Positions 1 through 5,897 of a DNA stretch of 7,223 bases are shown here, piece after piece (positions within the stretch are counted from its first letter, which is position 1; each line of letters starts with the position of its first letter). The notes under the pieces are model-generated. The model saw nothing but the letters and a program-made list of their open reading frames with translations, did not search any database and was not told the origin of the DNA. The position numbers and the translations under genes are program-made. Origin of the DNA: Alphaproteobacteria bacterium (GTDB taxonomy: Bacteria; Pseudomonadota; Alphaproteobacteria; MED-G09); the NCBI GenBank assembly GCA_018658685.1, contig JABHUT010000166.1:1-7223 (forward strand), written 5' to 3'.

Positions 1-72
1 CTGTATGACTTTATCAACATTACCTTGAATATCACCAACAATATTATTTAACTGTGCAACAACAATTTTCAT
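1..72 (-). CDS. nadE: Glutamine-dependent NAD+ synthetase, N-terminal fragment (runs off left edge)
   Basis: Only the first 24 codons are present. They read MKIVVAQLNNIVGDIQGNVD followed by KVIQ. The pattern MKI-x-x-AQLN-x-x-VGD-x-x-GN is the typical opening of the nitrilase-fold amidotransferase domain of glutamine-dependent NadE, which makes NAD+ from nicotinic acid adenine dinucleotide, ATP and glutamine. The catalytic residues and the synthetase domain lie outside the window. An in-frame ATG two codons upstream (76-78) could also be the start. The ATG at 70-72 is preferred because it matches the family's usual N-terminus and has a weak GGA about 9 bases upstream. Other nitrilase-superfamily amidases start similarly, so the NadE call rests on the VGD-GN pattern. 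The gene is transcribed divergently from the reductase at 198. Confidence 0.72.
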   Translation of the reverse strand, partial: MKIVVAQLNNIVGDIQGNVDKVIQ

Positions 73-89
73 TTTCATATCCGTTATAA

Positions 90-118
90 TTCATAGCTTG
101 CTTAAACCTTATGGACAA
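90..118 (-). promoter_or_regulatory. Possible sigma70-type promoter for nadE
   Basis: On the minus strand, TTGTCC (113-118) and TATGAA (90-95) are separated by exactly 17 bases; each matches its consensus at four of six positions. Transcription would start near 83, leaving a leader of only about 5-12 bases before the nadE ATG. The 119-base gap between nadE and the reductase holds no gene. In DNA this AT-rich, such matches arise easily by chance, so this is a weak call. Confidence 0.25.
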
Positions 119-197
119 CTTAAAGATTAGTATCTTAATAGACTAAAAACATATTACATGGCAGTTTATATAAATAAAAAATATAGTGAGATCAATT

Positions 198-1214
198 ATG
201 AGTATAGTGAAAAGTAAAGAAATTCATTTAGTTTCAAGGCCGAATGGCGAACCATTAGCGGAAAACTTTCTAGTTAAGGAAGTAGAGATAAAAGAAGTTA
301 AAGAGAATGAAGTGCTTGTAAAAAACCTATGGATGTCTGTTGACCCTTACATGAGGGGAAGAATGATTGACAGAAAAAGCTATGTTCCCCCTTTTGAATT
401 AGGAAAAACACTCGAAGGTGGTGCTATTGGGATTGTTATTAAATCAAAATGCCAAGACTTCAAAGAAGGAGATTTCGTTAATTCTAATTTTGGATGGAGG
501 GAATACTTTACTGCTGAAAGGAAATATTTACAAAAAGTTAACCCTGATATAGGTCCCCTTCAAGCTTACCTCGGAACACTTGGAATGCCTGGAATGACAG
601 CTTACGTTGGTTTATTAAGAATTGGCAATTTAAAAGAAGGTGATAAGGTCATGATTTCGGCAGCGGCAGGGGCTGTAGGGACAGTAGCATCACAAATCGC
701 AGTAGCGAAAGGTTGTGAAGTTTTCGGAACAGCAGGATCTGATGAAAAATGTTCATTCCTAGAGAAAGATTTAGGACTTACTAAAGCCATTAATTATAAA
801 ACATGTGGGCATCTAATAAAATCATTTCATAGTGCATGTCCTAATGGAGTAGATGTATACTTCGAAAATGTTGGTGGATCTCACTTAGAAGCTGCATTAA
901 GTATAATGCGACCAAATGGAAGAATAGCATTATGTGGCATGATTGAACAATACAATGATACTGCGCCAAGACCTGGTCCGAACAATCTAATGGCAGCAAT
1001 TGCAAAATCTCTAAAAATAGAGGGCTTTATAGTATCTAATCACTCAGATCTATCTGAAAAATTCTTAACGGATATGAAGTCTTGGATTGATTCCGGAAAA
1101 ATGCAATGGAAAGAAACAATAGACGAAGGAATTGAATCGGCACCAGGTGCTTTCCTGAAATTATTTAAAGGTCAAAACTTTGGTAAAATGCTGGTCAAAA
1201 TTGCAGATAAATAA
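198..1214 (+). CDS. NADP-dependent medium-chain reductase, alkenal/prostaglandin reductase (CurA/PTGR) family
   Basis: The product is a 338-residue zinc-independent medium-chain oxidoreductase. Relatives use NADPH to reduce the activated double bond of alkenals, enones, 15-oxoprostaglandins or curcumin. Family motifs appear in order: SVDPYMRGRM (about 47-56), GMPGMTAY (129-136), the nucleotide-binding glycine loop SAAAGAVG (154-161) followed by GTAGSDEK, INYK, FENVGG (222-227), and ALCGMIEQYN with the conserved tyrosine near the active site. The C-terminus FGKMLVKI is also typical, and the length fits full-length relatives. The ATG at 198 is chosen over an in-frame GTG at 186 because GTGAG (186-190) sits about 7 bases upstream as a ribosome-binding site and the protein then begins like its relatives. 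sufE follows 40 bases later. The exact substrate cannot be read from sequence; general detoxification of reactive carbonyls is an inference. Confidence 0.9.
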   Translation: MSIVKSKEIHLVSRPNGEPLAENFLVKEVEIKEVKENEVLVKNLWMSVDPYMRGRMIDRKSYVPPFELGKTLEGGAIGIVIKSKCQDFKEGDFVNSNFGWREYFTAERKYLQKVNPDIGPLQAYLGTLGMPGMTAYVGLLRIGNLKEGDKVMISAAAGAVGTVASQIAVAKGCEVFGTAGSDEKCSFLEKDLGLTKAINYKTCGHLIKSFHSACPNGVDVYFENVGGSHLEAALSIMRPNGRIALCGMIEQYNDTAPRPGPNNLMAAIAKSLKIEGFIVSNHSDLSEKFLTDMKSWIDSGKMQWKETIDEGIESAPGAFLKLFKGQNFGKMLVKIADK

Positions 1215-1254
1215 TAATTTTATCAATTAAATAAAATCTTAGAGAGAATATTTA

Positions 1255-1668
1255 ATGAACTTAGAAACAATTATTGAAGATTTTGAATTTTTTGATGACT
1301 GGGAAGATCGATACAAATATATCATGGATTTAGGTAAATCCTTAGATCCGTTATCTGATGATGATTATGGTAAAACAAACAAAGTAGATGGATGTGCAAG
1401 TCAAGTATGGTTAATAATTAATGAAGAAGAAGTTAATGAAAAAACTATTTTAAAGCTTAAAGCAGATTCAGATTCTTTTTTAGTTAAAGGTCTTTTGGCT
1501 ATTATTATTTCAATTTTTTCAGGAAAAACTCCCTCGAATATTTTAGAAATAAATTACAATAATGAACTAGAGAAACTAAACCTCAAAGAAAATATTTCCC
1601 AACAAAGATCAAATGGTTTGACAGCAGTGATTAATAAAGTGATTAGTGAGGCACAAAAAAGAGTCTAA
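1255..1668 (+). CDS. sufE: SufE family cysteine desulfurase sulfur acceptor
   Basis: The 137-residue protein has the SufE fold signature. SufE accepts persulfide sulfur from the cysteine desulfurase SufS on a conserved cysteine and passes it to the SufBCD scaffold for iron-sulfur cluster assembly in the cytoplasm. The motif VDGCASQVWL (residues 44-53) places the acceptor cysteine at Cys47, close to Cys51 of E. coli SufE. The upstream segment (DWEDRYKYIMDLGKSL) matches the family's helix with the W-x-x-R-Y-x-x-I/L pattern. Length is normal. AGAGAGA at 1241-1247, 7 bases before the ATG, is an acceptable ribosome-binding site. No sufS, sufB, sufC or sufD is in the window; a sufE standing apart from the main suf operon is plausible for alphaproteobacteria. 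The neighbours offer no obvious functional link, so co-transcription may simply reflect genome compaction. Confidence 0.92.
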   Translation: MNLETIIEDFEFFDDWEDRYKYIMDLGKSLDPLSDDDYGKTNKVDGCASQVWLIINEEEVNEKTILKLKADSDSFLVKGLLAIIISIFSGKTPSNILEINYNNELEKLNLKENISQQRSNGLTAVINKVISEAQKRV

Positions 1669-1679
1669 TCTATACAACT

Positions 1680-2885
1680 ATGCAAAAATCATCTTTAAAA
1701 AACCTCATTTTATATATGACAGGACAAGCATCTTGGTATTTCGTAAATGGGCTGCAAATGGTTTTATTCCCTACTATTTTAATTTTAATGCTTGAGGTTA
1801 GCCCTTCTAACTATGGGTTGGCTCAAGTATCTTTATTAGCTCCATCAATATTTTTAATTGTTTTGGGCGGTACAATAGCTGACAAAACAGATACCCGTAT
1901 TCTATTAGCAATAGTTCATTTTTTAGCATCACTCCCATTACTATTAATATTATTTTCTATACAATTTGGCTTTTTAAGCTTTGGGGTAATGATTATTTAT
2001 GGTCTGGCAATGGGGAGTATATCTGCTTTTGTTATCCCCTCAAGAGACGCTCTATTAACAACAATATCACAAGGCGAAATTCAAAAAACAGTTGTTATAG
2101 CAATGCTTACTCAGTTTGGATTTCAACTGACAGGCATGGCTATAGGAGGATTAGCTGATAATGTTGGGGTAATGCCATTAATTATTGCTCAAGGTCTCTC
2201 TTTGATGGTGGGGGGCTATTTTGCTCTTAAACTTCCAAAACCAAATATTGCTAAAGAACCTCTCGGTATACGAAAAATTAAAGATGAAATTCTTGAGGCA
2301 TTTGTTGAAGTTCGAGAATCCAAAGAAATTTTTCCAGTTTCTATTTCTATGATAATGGTTGGATTATGCTTTATGGGAAATAATTTAGTAACACTTCCTT
2401 ATATCACAACTGAAAGATATGGGCTTGGAGCATCAGGCTTTGCTACTGTTTCAACTTGTTTTTGGTTAGGAACTTTTTTTTCAAATAGCATTCTTGCTTT
2501 AAATAAAAATTTAAAAAACTGGGGAAAAGCTCTTATGATAGCAATGACCAGCGGAATTCCCATTCTAGCGTCCTTGTATTTTGATATGCCTTTTTATGGA
2601 CTCTGTATAATAATTTTTATGTGGGGAGGAGGTGCTGGAATAGTCATTGCAATGGGAAGAACAATTACTCAGACTTTTGCAAAAGAAAGTCATAGAGGAA
2701 GAATGTTATCTGTTTATACACTCGCATTTATGACATCTGGTCCAATAGGTGCTATTATTTCAGGAAATATTATAGAAAGTTATGGCTTACGAGCTAATAT
2801 TCTTACCTCCTCACTTGTAGGAATTACATTTTTAACAATTCTAAGTATCAAAACTAATATTTGGAAAATAAAATCTCCAGAATAA
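1680..2885 (+). CDS. MFS transporter, EntS-like (MFS_3) exporter type
   Basis: The 401-residue protein is strongly hydrophobic, with about twelve predicted membrane helices in two groups of six (roughly residues 10-184 and 218-392) joined by a charged cytoplasmic loop (about 186-217, rich in Lys and Glu). The loop between helices 2 and 3 carries GGTIADKTDTR (63-73), the major facilitator signature. HRGRMLSVYTLAFMTSGPIG (338-357), before and within helix 11, is characteristic of the MFS_3/EntS branch, which includes the enterobactin exporter and other small-molecule effluxers. It is therefore probably an inner-membrane, proton-driven exporter; the substrate is unknown. It begins 11 bases after the sufE stop with no Shine-Dalgarno sequence (TAATCTATACAACT precedes the ATG), so its translation may depend on ribosomes finishing sufE. 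Its stop lies one base from the stop of the opposing crotonase gene. Confidence 0.85.
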   Translation: MQKSSLKNLILYMTGQASWYFVNGLQMVLFPTILILMLEVSPSNYGLAQVSLLAPSIFLIVLGGTIADKTDTRILLAIVHFLASLPLLLILFSIQFGFLSFGVMIIYGLAMGSISAFVIPSRDALLTTISQGEIQKTVVIAMLTQFGFQLTGMAIGGLADNVGVMPLIIAQGLSLMVGGYFALKLPKPNIAKEPLGIRKIKDEILEAFVEVRESKEIFPVSISMIMVGLCFMGNNLVTLPYITTERYGLGASGFATVSTCFWLGTFFSNSILALNKNLKNWGKALMIAMTSGIPILASLYFDMPFYGLCIIIFMWGGGAGIVIAMGRTITQTFAKESHRGRMLSVYTLAFMTSGPIGAIISGNIIESYGLRANILTSSLVGITFLTILSIKTNIWKIKSPE

Positions 2886-2928
2886 ATTATGAATACTCTT
2901 CTTCATCCCACCAAGGGTAATATTCTGG
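2877..2928. repeat. 8-base inverted repeat spanning the convergent gene ends
   Basis: CCAGAATA (2877-2884) and TATTCTGG (2921-2928) are perfect reverse complements separated by 36 bases. The interval contains smaller complementary pairs: ATGAA/TTCAT (2889-2893 and 2902-2906) and CCC/GGG (2907-2909 and 2915-2917). The left arm covers the exporter's last codons and the right arm lies in the crotonase C-terminal coding region. The position suits a bidirectional transcript-end structure, but there is no T-run on either strand and the outer loop is long, so the function is speculative. Confidence 0.3.
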
Positions 2929-3780
2929 TAAATCTTTATTAACACTATCTTTAAATTCCGCTGGTCTTTTTTCAAGGAATGATTCAACACCTTCTTTAGC
3001 ATCAGACATTCTACCTCTGGCAAAAATTCCTCTGCTATCAATTTTATGAGCGTCCATAGGATGTTTGGCCCCAGCCATTCTTAATATCATTTGTCTTGAT
3101 AGGGCTATAGATACAGGAGCAGTATTTTCAATTATTTCACGAGCTATTTCCCTAGCAGCTGGAATTAAATCATCTGGATCATGAATTGAACGAATTAAGC
3201 CTCCTTCTAAGGCTTCATTAGGGCCAAAAACCTTGCCAGAATAAATCCACTCTAAAGCTTTTGAAATTCCAACAATTCTTGGAAGAAACCAAGATGAGCA
3301 TGCTTCAGGAACAAGCCCCCTTCTCGCAAAAACAAAACCATATTTAGCTTGCTCGGATGCTAATCGAATATCCATTGCTAATTGCATTGTAACTCCAACA
3401 CCTACAGAGGGGCCGTTGCATGCAGAAATAATGGGTTTTAGGCATTCATACATTTTTAAAGTTACACGCCCTCCACCATCTCTGACTGCAGAATTAGACC
3501 AATCAATCTGACCATCATCTGAAATAGCTCCCTTCCTATCTTCCCTAGCCTCCATATTAAAGGTGTCTTTTCCTGCAGACAAATCAGCTCCTGCACAAAA
3601 ACCTCTACCTGCCCCAGTAACAATAATGGCTTTTACCTCATCATCTTTATTGGCCCTATCAATTGCATGAATTAAATCATCTTGCATTTCTTTGTTAAAC
3701 GCATTTAATTTTTCAGGTCTATTTAAAGTTATAGTTAAAATATTTTCCTTTATTTCATAAAGGATAGCAGTGTAATTCAT
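2887..3780 (-). CDS. Crotonase-family enoyl-CoA hydratase/isomerase
   Basis: The 297-residue protein has the crotonase fold and acts on an acyl-CoA thioester. It shows NRPEKLNAFNKEM near the N-terminus, the oxyanion-hole/CoA segment GAGRGFCAGADLS (about 56-68), a second oxyanion segment ACNGPSVGVGVT (120-131), and ARRGLVPEACSSWFLPRIVG (152-171). Aligned by eye to rat mitochondrial hydratase, the position of Glu144 is a threonine (Thr131) and that of Glu164 is a phenylalanine. A glutamate is present at Glu159, in the PEACSS motif, where enoyl-CoA delta-isomerases such as human ECI2 (PEGCSS) carry their catalytic acid. Isomerase or another crotonase reaction is therefore at least as likely as hydratase. 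The ATG at 3778-3780 is preferred over a TTG at 3790-3792 because GGAG lies 6 bases upstream of the ATG and overlaps the TTG. It is divergent from the acyl-CoA synthetase, which suggests a shared pathway. Confidence 0.9.
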   Translation of the reverse strand: MNYTAILYEIKENILTITLNRPEKLNAFNKEMQDDLIHAIDRANKDDEVKAIIVTGAGRGFCAGADLSAGKDTFNMEAREDRKGAISDDGQIDWSNSAVRDGGGRVTLKMYECLKPIISACNGPSVGVGVTMQLAMDIRLASEQAKYGFVFARRGLVPEACSSWFLPRIVGISKALEWIYSGKVFGPNEALEGGLIRSIHDPDDLIPAAREIAREIIENTAPVSIALSRQMILRMAGAKHPMDAHKIDSRGIFARGRMSDAKEGVESFLEKRPAEFKDSVNKDLPEYYPWWDEEEYS

Positions 3781-3786
3781 CTCGTT

Positions 3787-3790
3787 CTCC
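3787..3790 (-). promoter_or_regulatory. Ribosome-binding site that fixes the crotonase start
   Basis: On the minus strand GGAG sits 6 bases before the ATG at 3778-3780. It overlaps the alternative in-frame TTG (3790-3792), which therefore cannot be the start served by this site. Confidence 0.75.
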
Positions 3791-3814
3791 AAAAATATAT
3801 TGCAAATAAAATAA

Positions 3815-3843
3815 TTTTTAAGTTGTATTAATACATATATAAT
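3815..3843 (+). promoter_or_regulatory. Probable promoter of the acyl-CoA synthetase operon
   Basis: A perfect TATAAT (3838-3843) lies 17 bases after a poor -35 match, TTTTTA (3815-3820). Transcription would start near 3850, giving a leader of about 20 bases that includes the AGAGGA ribosome-binding site (3859-3864), 5 bases before the ATG. An alternative pair is TTGTAT (3823-3828) with TTTAAT (3845-3850) at 16 bases. The surrounding AT-richness makes the exact box uncertain. No minus-strand promoter for the crotonase could be singled out. Confidence 0.45.
3824..3835. promoter_or_regulatory. Perfect 12-base palindrome, candidate operator
   Basis: TGTATTAATACA reads identically on both strands. 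It lies in the 89-base region between the divergent crotonase and acyl-CoA synthetase genes, two bases upstream of a perfect TATAAT box. A dimeric regulator bound here would cover the -35/-10 spacer of the synthetase promoter and could affect both genes. Fatty-acid and acyl-CoA genes are often controlled by TetR- or GntR-family repressors binding palindromes, but no regulator gene is in the window and the sequence matches no operator I can name. The palindrome is AT-rich, so chance is a real alternative. Confidence 0.4.
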
Positions 3844-3869
3844 TTTTAATTATTTAAAAGAGGAATCCA

Positions 3870-5417
3870 ATGCATCCATATATACATGCTAAAAACACCC
3901 CTAATAAAGCTGCATTCATTATGGCTTCTTCAGGAAAAATAACAACCTATAAAGAGCTTGATGAAAAATCTAATCAAATAGCTCATTTATTTAGAAAAAG
4001 AGGCTTAAAGGCTGGAGACGGTATTTCAATTTTTATGGAAAATAATTCAAAATTTCTAGAAATATGCTGGGCCGCACAAAGATCAGGACTTTATTTTACT
4101 CCGATATCGTCAAGATTAACTGCTGGTGAGGTTGAATATATTCACCGTGATTGTAATTCAAAGTTAATAATTTCCTCAAACTACCTAAAAGACGTAGCAA
4201 AACATCTAGTCAAAATCACAAAAAACACACCCAGTCATTTAATGGTAGATGAAGTGATTGATGGATGGGAGTCTTTTGAATTGGCAATAGAAGAATTACC
4301 AAAAACTCCAATTAGTGATCAGGAAATGGGGCAAGATATGCTTTATTCTTCTGGAACAACAGGTAAGCCAAAAGGTATTAGAATTCCTTTAAAGAATACC
4401 CCTATAGAACAATCAGAGGGTCTAATGGCCCTTGTTACAACATTATATCAAATGAATTCAAATTCAGTATATTTATCACCAGCTCCACTTTATCACGCAG
4501 CACCATTAAGATTTACGATGGGTTTAAATTATTTAGGTGGAACAAATATAATAATGGAAAATTTTGATGCAGAACAATCTCTGTCTTTTATAGAAAAATA
4601 TAAAGTAACAATGAGTCAATGGGTTCCAACTATGTTTGTTAGAATGTTTAAGCTCCCAAAAGAAATTAGAGATAGATATGATCTTTCCACTCATGAATGT
4701 GCCATTCATGCTGCTGCACCATGTCCTATTGATATTAAAAGAATGATGATTGAATGGTGGGGTAATATTATCCATGAATTTTATGCTGGATCAGAGGCAA
4801 ATGGATTTGTTGCATGTAACTCAGATGAGTGGCTAGCGCACGAAGGAACAGTGGGAAAGCCTATAGTAGGTACACCTCATATTTGTGATGAAAATGGCAA
4901 AGAATTACCTACTGGTTCAGAAGGAACTATATGGTTTGAAAGCGATGTAGAATTTACTTATCACAATGATAGCAAAAAAACCCTTGAGTCAAAACACCCT
5001 CTGAACCCTAAGTGGTCAACTCTTGGAGATATAGGCAGGCTTGATAAAGATAATTTCTTATACCTAACTGATAGAAAAGCTTTTATGATAATATCTGGCG
5101 GCATTAATATTTACCCTCAAGAGGCAGAGAATTTAATAATTACACACCCTAAGGTCTACGATTGCGCTGTAATAGGTGTTCCTAATGATGAATTTGGCGA
5201 AGAAGTAAAAGCTATTGTTCAGCCTGTAAATTGGAAAGATACTGGTCCAGACTTCGAGTTAGAAATAATTAACTTTTGTAAAAAAAATCTTTCTAGTATT
5301 AAATGTCCAAGAACAGTAGACTTTGAAAGAGAACTTCCAAGACATCCTACAGGAAAGTTATATAAAAGACTTTTAAAGGACCGTTATTGGGGTAAAAAGG
5401 ATTCTAAAATAGTTTAA
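3870..5417 (+). CDS. Acyl-CoA synthetase (AMP-forming, ANL superfamily)
   Basis: The 515-residue enzyme activates a carboxylic acid with ATP to an acyl-adenylate and then to the CoA thioester. ANL core motifs appear in order: the phosphate-binding loop YSSGTTGKPKG (159-169), PLYHAAP (207-212 region), EFYAGSEANG (303-312, adenine-binding/Glu motif), LGDIGR with the ribose-binding aspartate (Asp387), YLTDRK with the hinge-region arginine (Arg402), ISGGINIYPQEAE (408-420), and PTGKLYKR with the catalytic lysine at about Lys496. All key residues are present, and length is normal. The SEANG motif plus EWLAHEGTVG resembles synthetases acting on bulky or cyclic acids (DitJ/bile-acid CoA ligase-like) more than classical FadD. 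That is from memory, and the substrate is undetermined. AGAGGA lies 5 bases before the ATG. It heads an operon with the MaoC gene 15 bases downstream and is divergent from the crotonase. Confidence 0.9.
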   Translation: MHPYIHAKNTPNKAAFIMASSGKITTYKELDEKSNQIAHLFRKRGLKAGDGISIFMENNSKFLEICWAAQRSGLYFTPISSRLTAGEVEYIHRDCNSKLIISSNYLKDVAKHLVKITKNTPSHLMVDEVIDGWESFELAIEELPKTPISDQEMGQDMLYSSGTTGKPKGIRIPLKNTPIEQSEGLMALVTTLYQMNSNSVYLSPAPLYHAAPLRFTMGLNYLGGTNIIMENFDAEQSLSFIEKYKVTMSQWVPTMFVRMFKLPKEIRDRYDLSTHECAIHAAAPCPIDIKRMMIEWWGNIIHEFYAGSEANGFVACNSDEWLAHEGTVGKPIVGTPHICDENGKELPTGSEGTIWFESDVEFTYHNDSKKTLESKHPLNPKWSTLGDIGRLDKDNFLYLTDRKAFMIISGGINIYPQEAENLIITHPKVYDCAVIGVPNDEFGEEVKAIVQPVNWKDTGPDFELEIINFCKKNLSSIKCPRTVDFERELPRHPTGKLYKRLLKDRYWGKKDSKIV

Positions 5418-5420
5418 TAA

Positions 5421-5424
5421 GGAG
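5421..5424 (+). promoter_or_regulatory. Ribosome-binding site that fixes the MaoC start
   Basis: GGAG lies 8 bases before the ATG at 5433, a standard spacing, and only 5 bases before an in-frame TTG at 5430. The ATG is therefore the likelier start. The site falls in the 15-base gap after the synthetase stop. Confidence 0.7.
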
Positions 5425-5432
5425 ATTAATTG

Positions 5433-5885
5433 ATGAGAGTTTTTAATAATGTTAATGAGCTTACAGAATGTATTGGGGAAGAAATTGGAGTAAGTGAATG
5501 GCTAACAATAGATCAGGATCGAATAAATGATTTTGCAGACTCTACTGGAGATCATCAGTGGATACATATTGACCCAGAAAGAGCAAAATCAGAATTAGGA
5601 ATGCCTACTATCGCTCACGGATTCTTGACTCTGTCATTAGTTCCAATGCTTACTTCACAGATAAGTAAAATTTCCAGTGTTACAAGAGGTATAAACTATG
5701 GAACCAATAAAGTGCGTTTTACAAATATGGTGCCTGTTAACTCAAAAGTCAGAGCAAAATCTAAACTTTTAGAAGCTCAACCAAAAGCAGGAGGAACTCA
5801 ATTAATTTCTGAAGTAAGCATTGAGATTGAAGGTCAAGATCGCCCAGCTATGATAGCTGAGACAGTATCAATAGTATTTGAATAA
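5433..5885 (+). CDS. MaoC/NodN-like hot-dog fold enoyl-CoA hydratase (dehydratase)
   Basis: The 150-residue protein is a single hot-dog domain of the MaoC dehydratase family, NodN-like branch. Relatives hydrate trans-2-enoyl-CoA to (R)-3-hydroxyacyl-CoA or catalyse the reverse. The hydratase-2 motif is visible as FADSTGDHQWIHIDPERA (about 34-51). The likely catalytic pair is Asp40 and His45; the second motif is IAHGFLTLSL (60-69). In the family pattern GD-x-NP-x-H the asparagine-proline pair is replaced here by QW, as in NodN-type proteins. Length is normal. It sits between the acyl-CoA synthetase and oligopeptidase B with short gaps on both sides, so it is probably co-transcribed with the synthetase and acts on a CoA ester made by it. 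With a crotonase nearby, the two could serve different steps or stereoisomers; this is an inference. Confidence 0.87.
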   Translation: MRVFNNVNELTECIGEEIGVSEWLTIDQDRINDFADSTGDHQWIHIDPERAKSELGMPTIAHGFLTLSLVPMLTSQISKISSVTRGINYGTNKVRFTNMVPVNSKVRAKSKLLEAQPKAGGTQLISEVSIEIEGQDRPAMIAETVSIVFE

Positions 5886-5897
5886 TACTTAAAATAA

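Noticed and set aside
85..90. Perfect TATAAT on the plus strand as a promoter for the reductase operon
   Set aside because: No reasonable -35 element lies 15-19 bases upstream, and it would place the start about 100 bases before the gene. It remains possible but unsupported.
186..188. GTG start that would lengthen the reductase by four residues
   Set aside because: The GTGAG sequence serves better as the ribosome-binding site for the ATG at 198, and the extra residues do not fit the family N-terminus.
79..197. Small RNA, riboswitch or tRNA in the largest intergenic gap
   Set aside because: I see no stable stem set, conserved aptamer motif or tRNA arms; the stretch is simple AT-rich spacer between divergent genes.
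602..790. Minus-strand open frame of about 62 codons inside the reductase gene
   Set aside because: It lies wholly within a strongly supported plus-strand gene, shows no recognisable motif and has no context of its own.
1217..1237. Inverted repeat ATTTTAT / ATAAAAT (7-base arms, 7-base loop) after the reductase as a terminator
   Set aside because: The stem has only A-T pairs and no T-run follows. In AT-rich DNA this is expected by chance, and sufE follows closely as part of the same apparent operon.
2841..3041. Minus-strand open frame overlapping the exporter 3' end and the crotonase C-terminal region
   Set aside because: It is out of frame with the crotonase, covers two well-supported genes and encodes nothing recognisable.
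4533..4775. Minus-strand open frame of about 80 codons inside the acyl-CoA synthetase
   Set aside because: It is antisense to a conserved catalytic region, and its His/Phe/Asn/Ile-rich translation looks like a shadow of that coding sequence.
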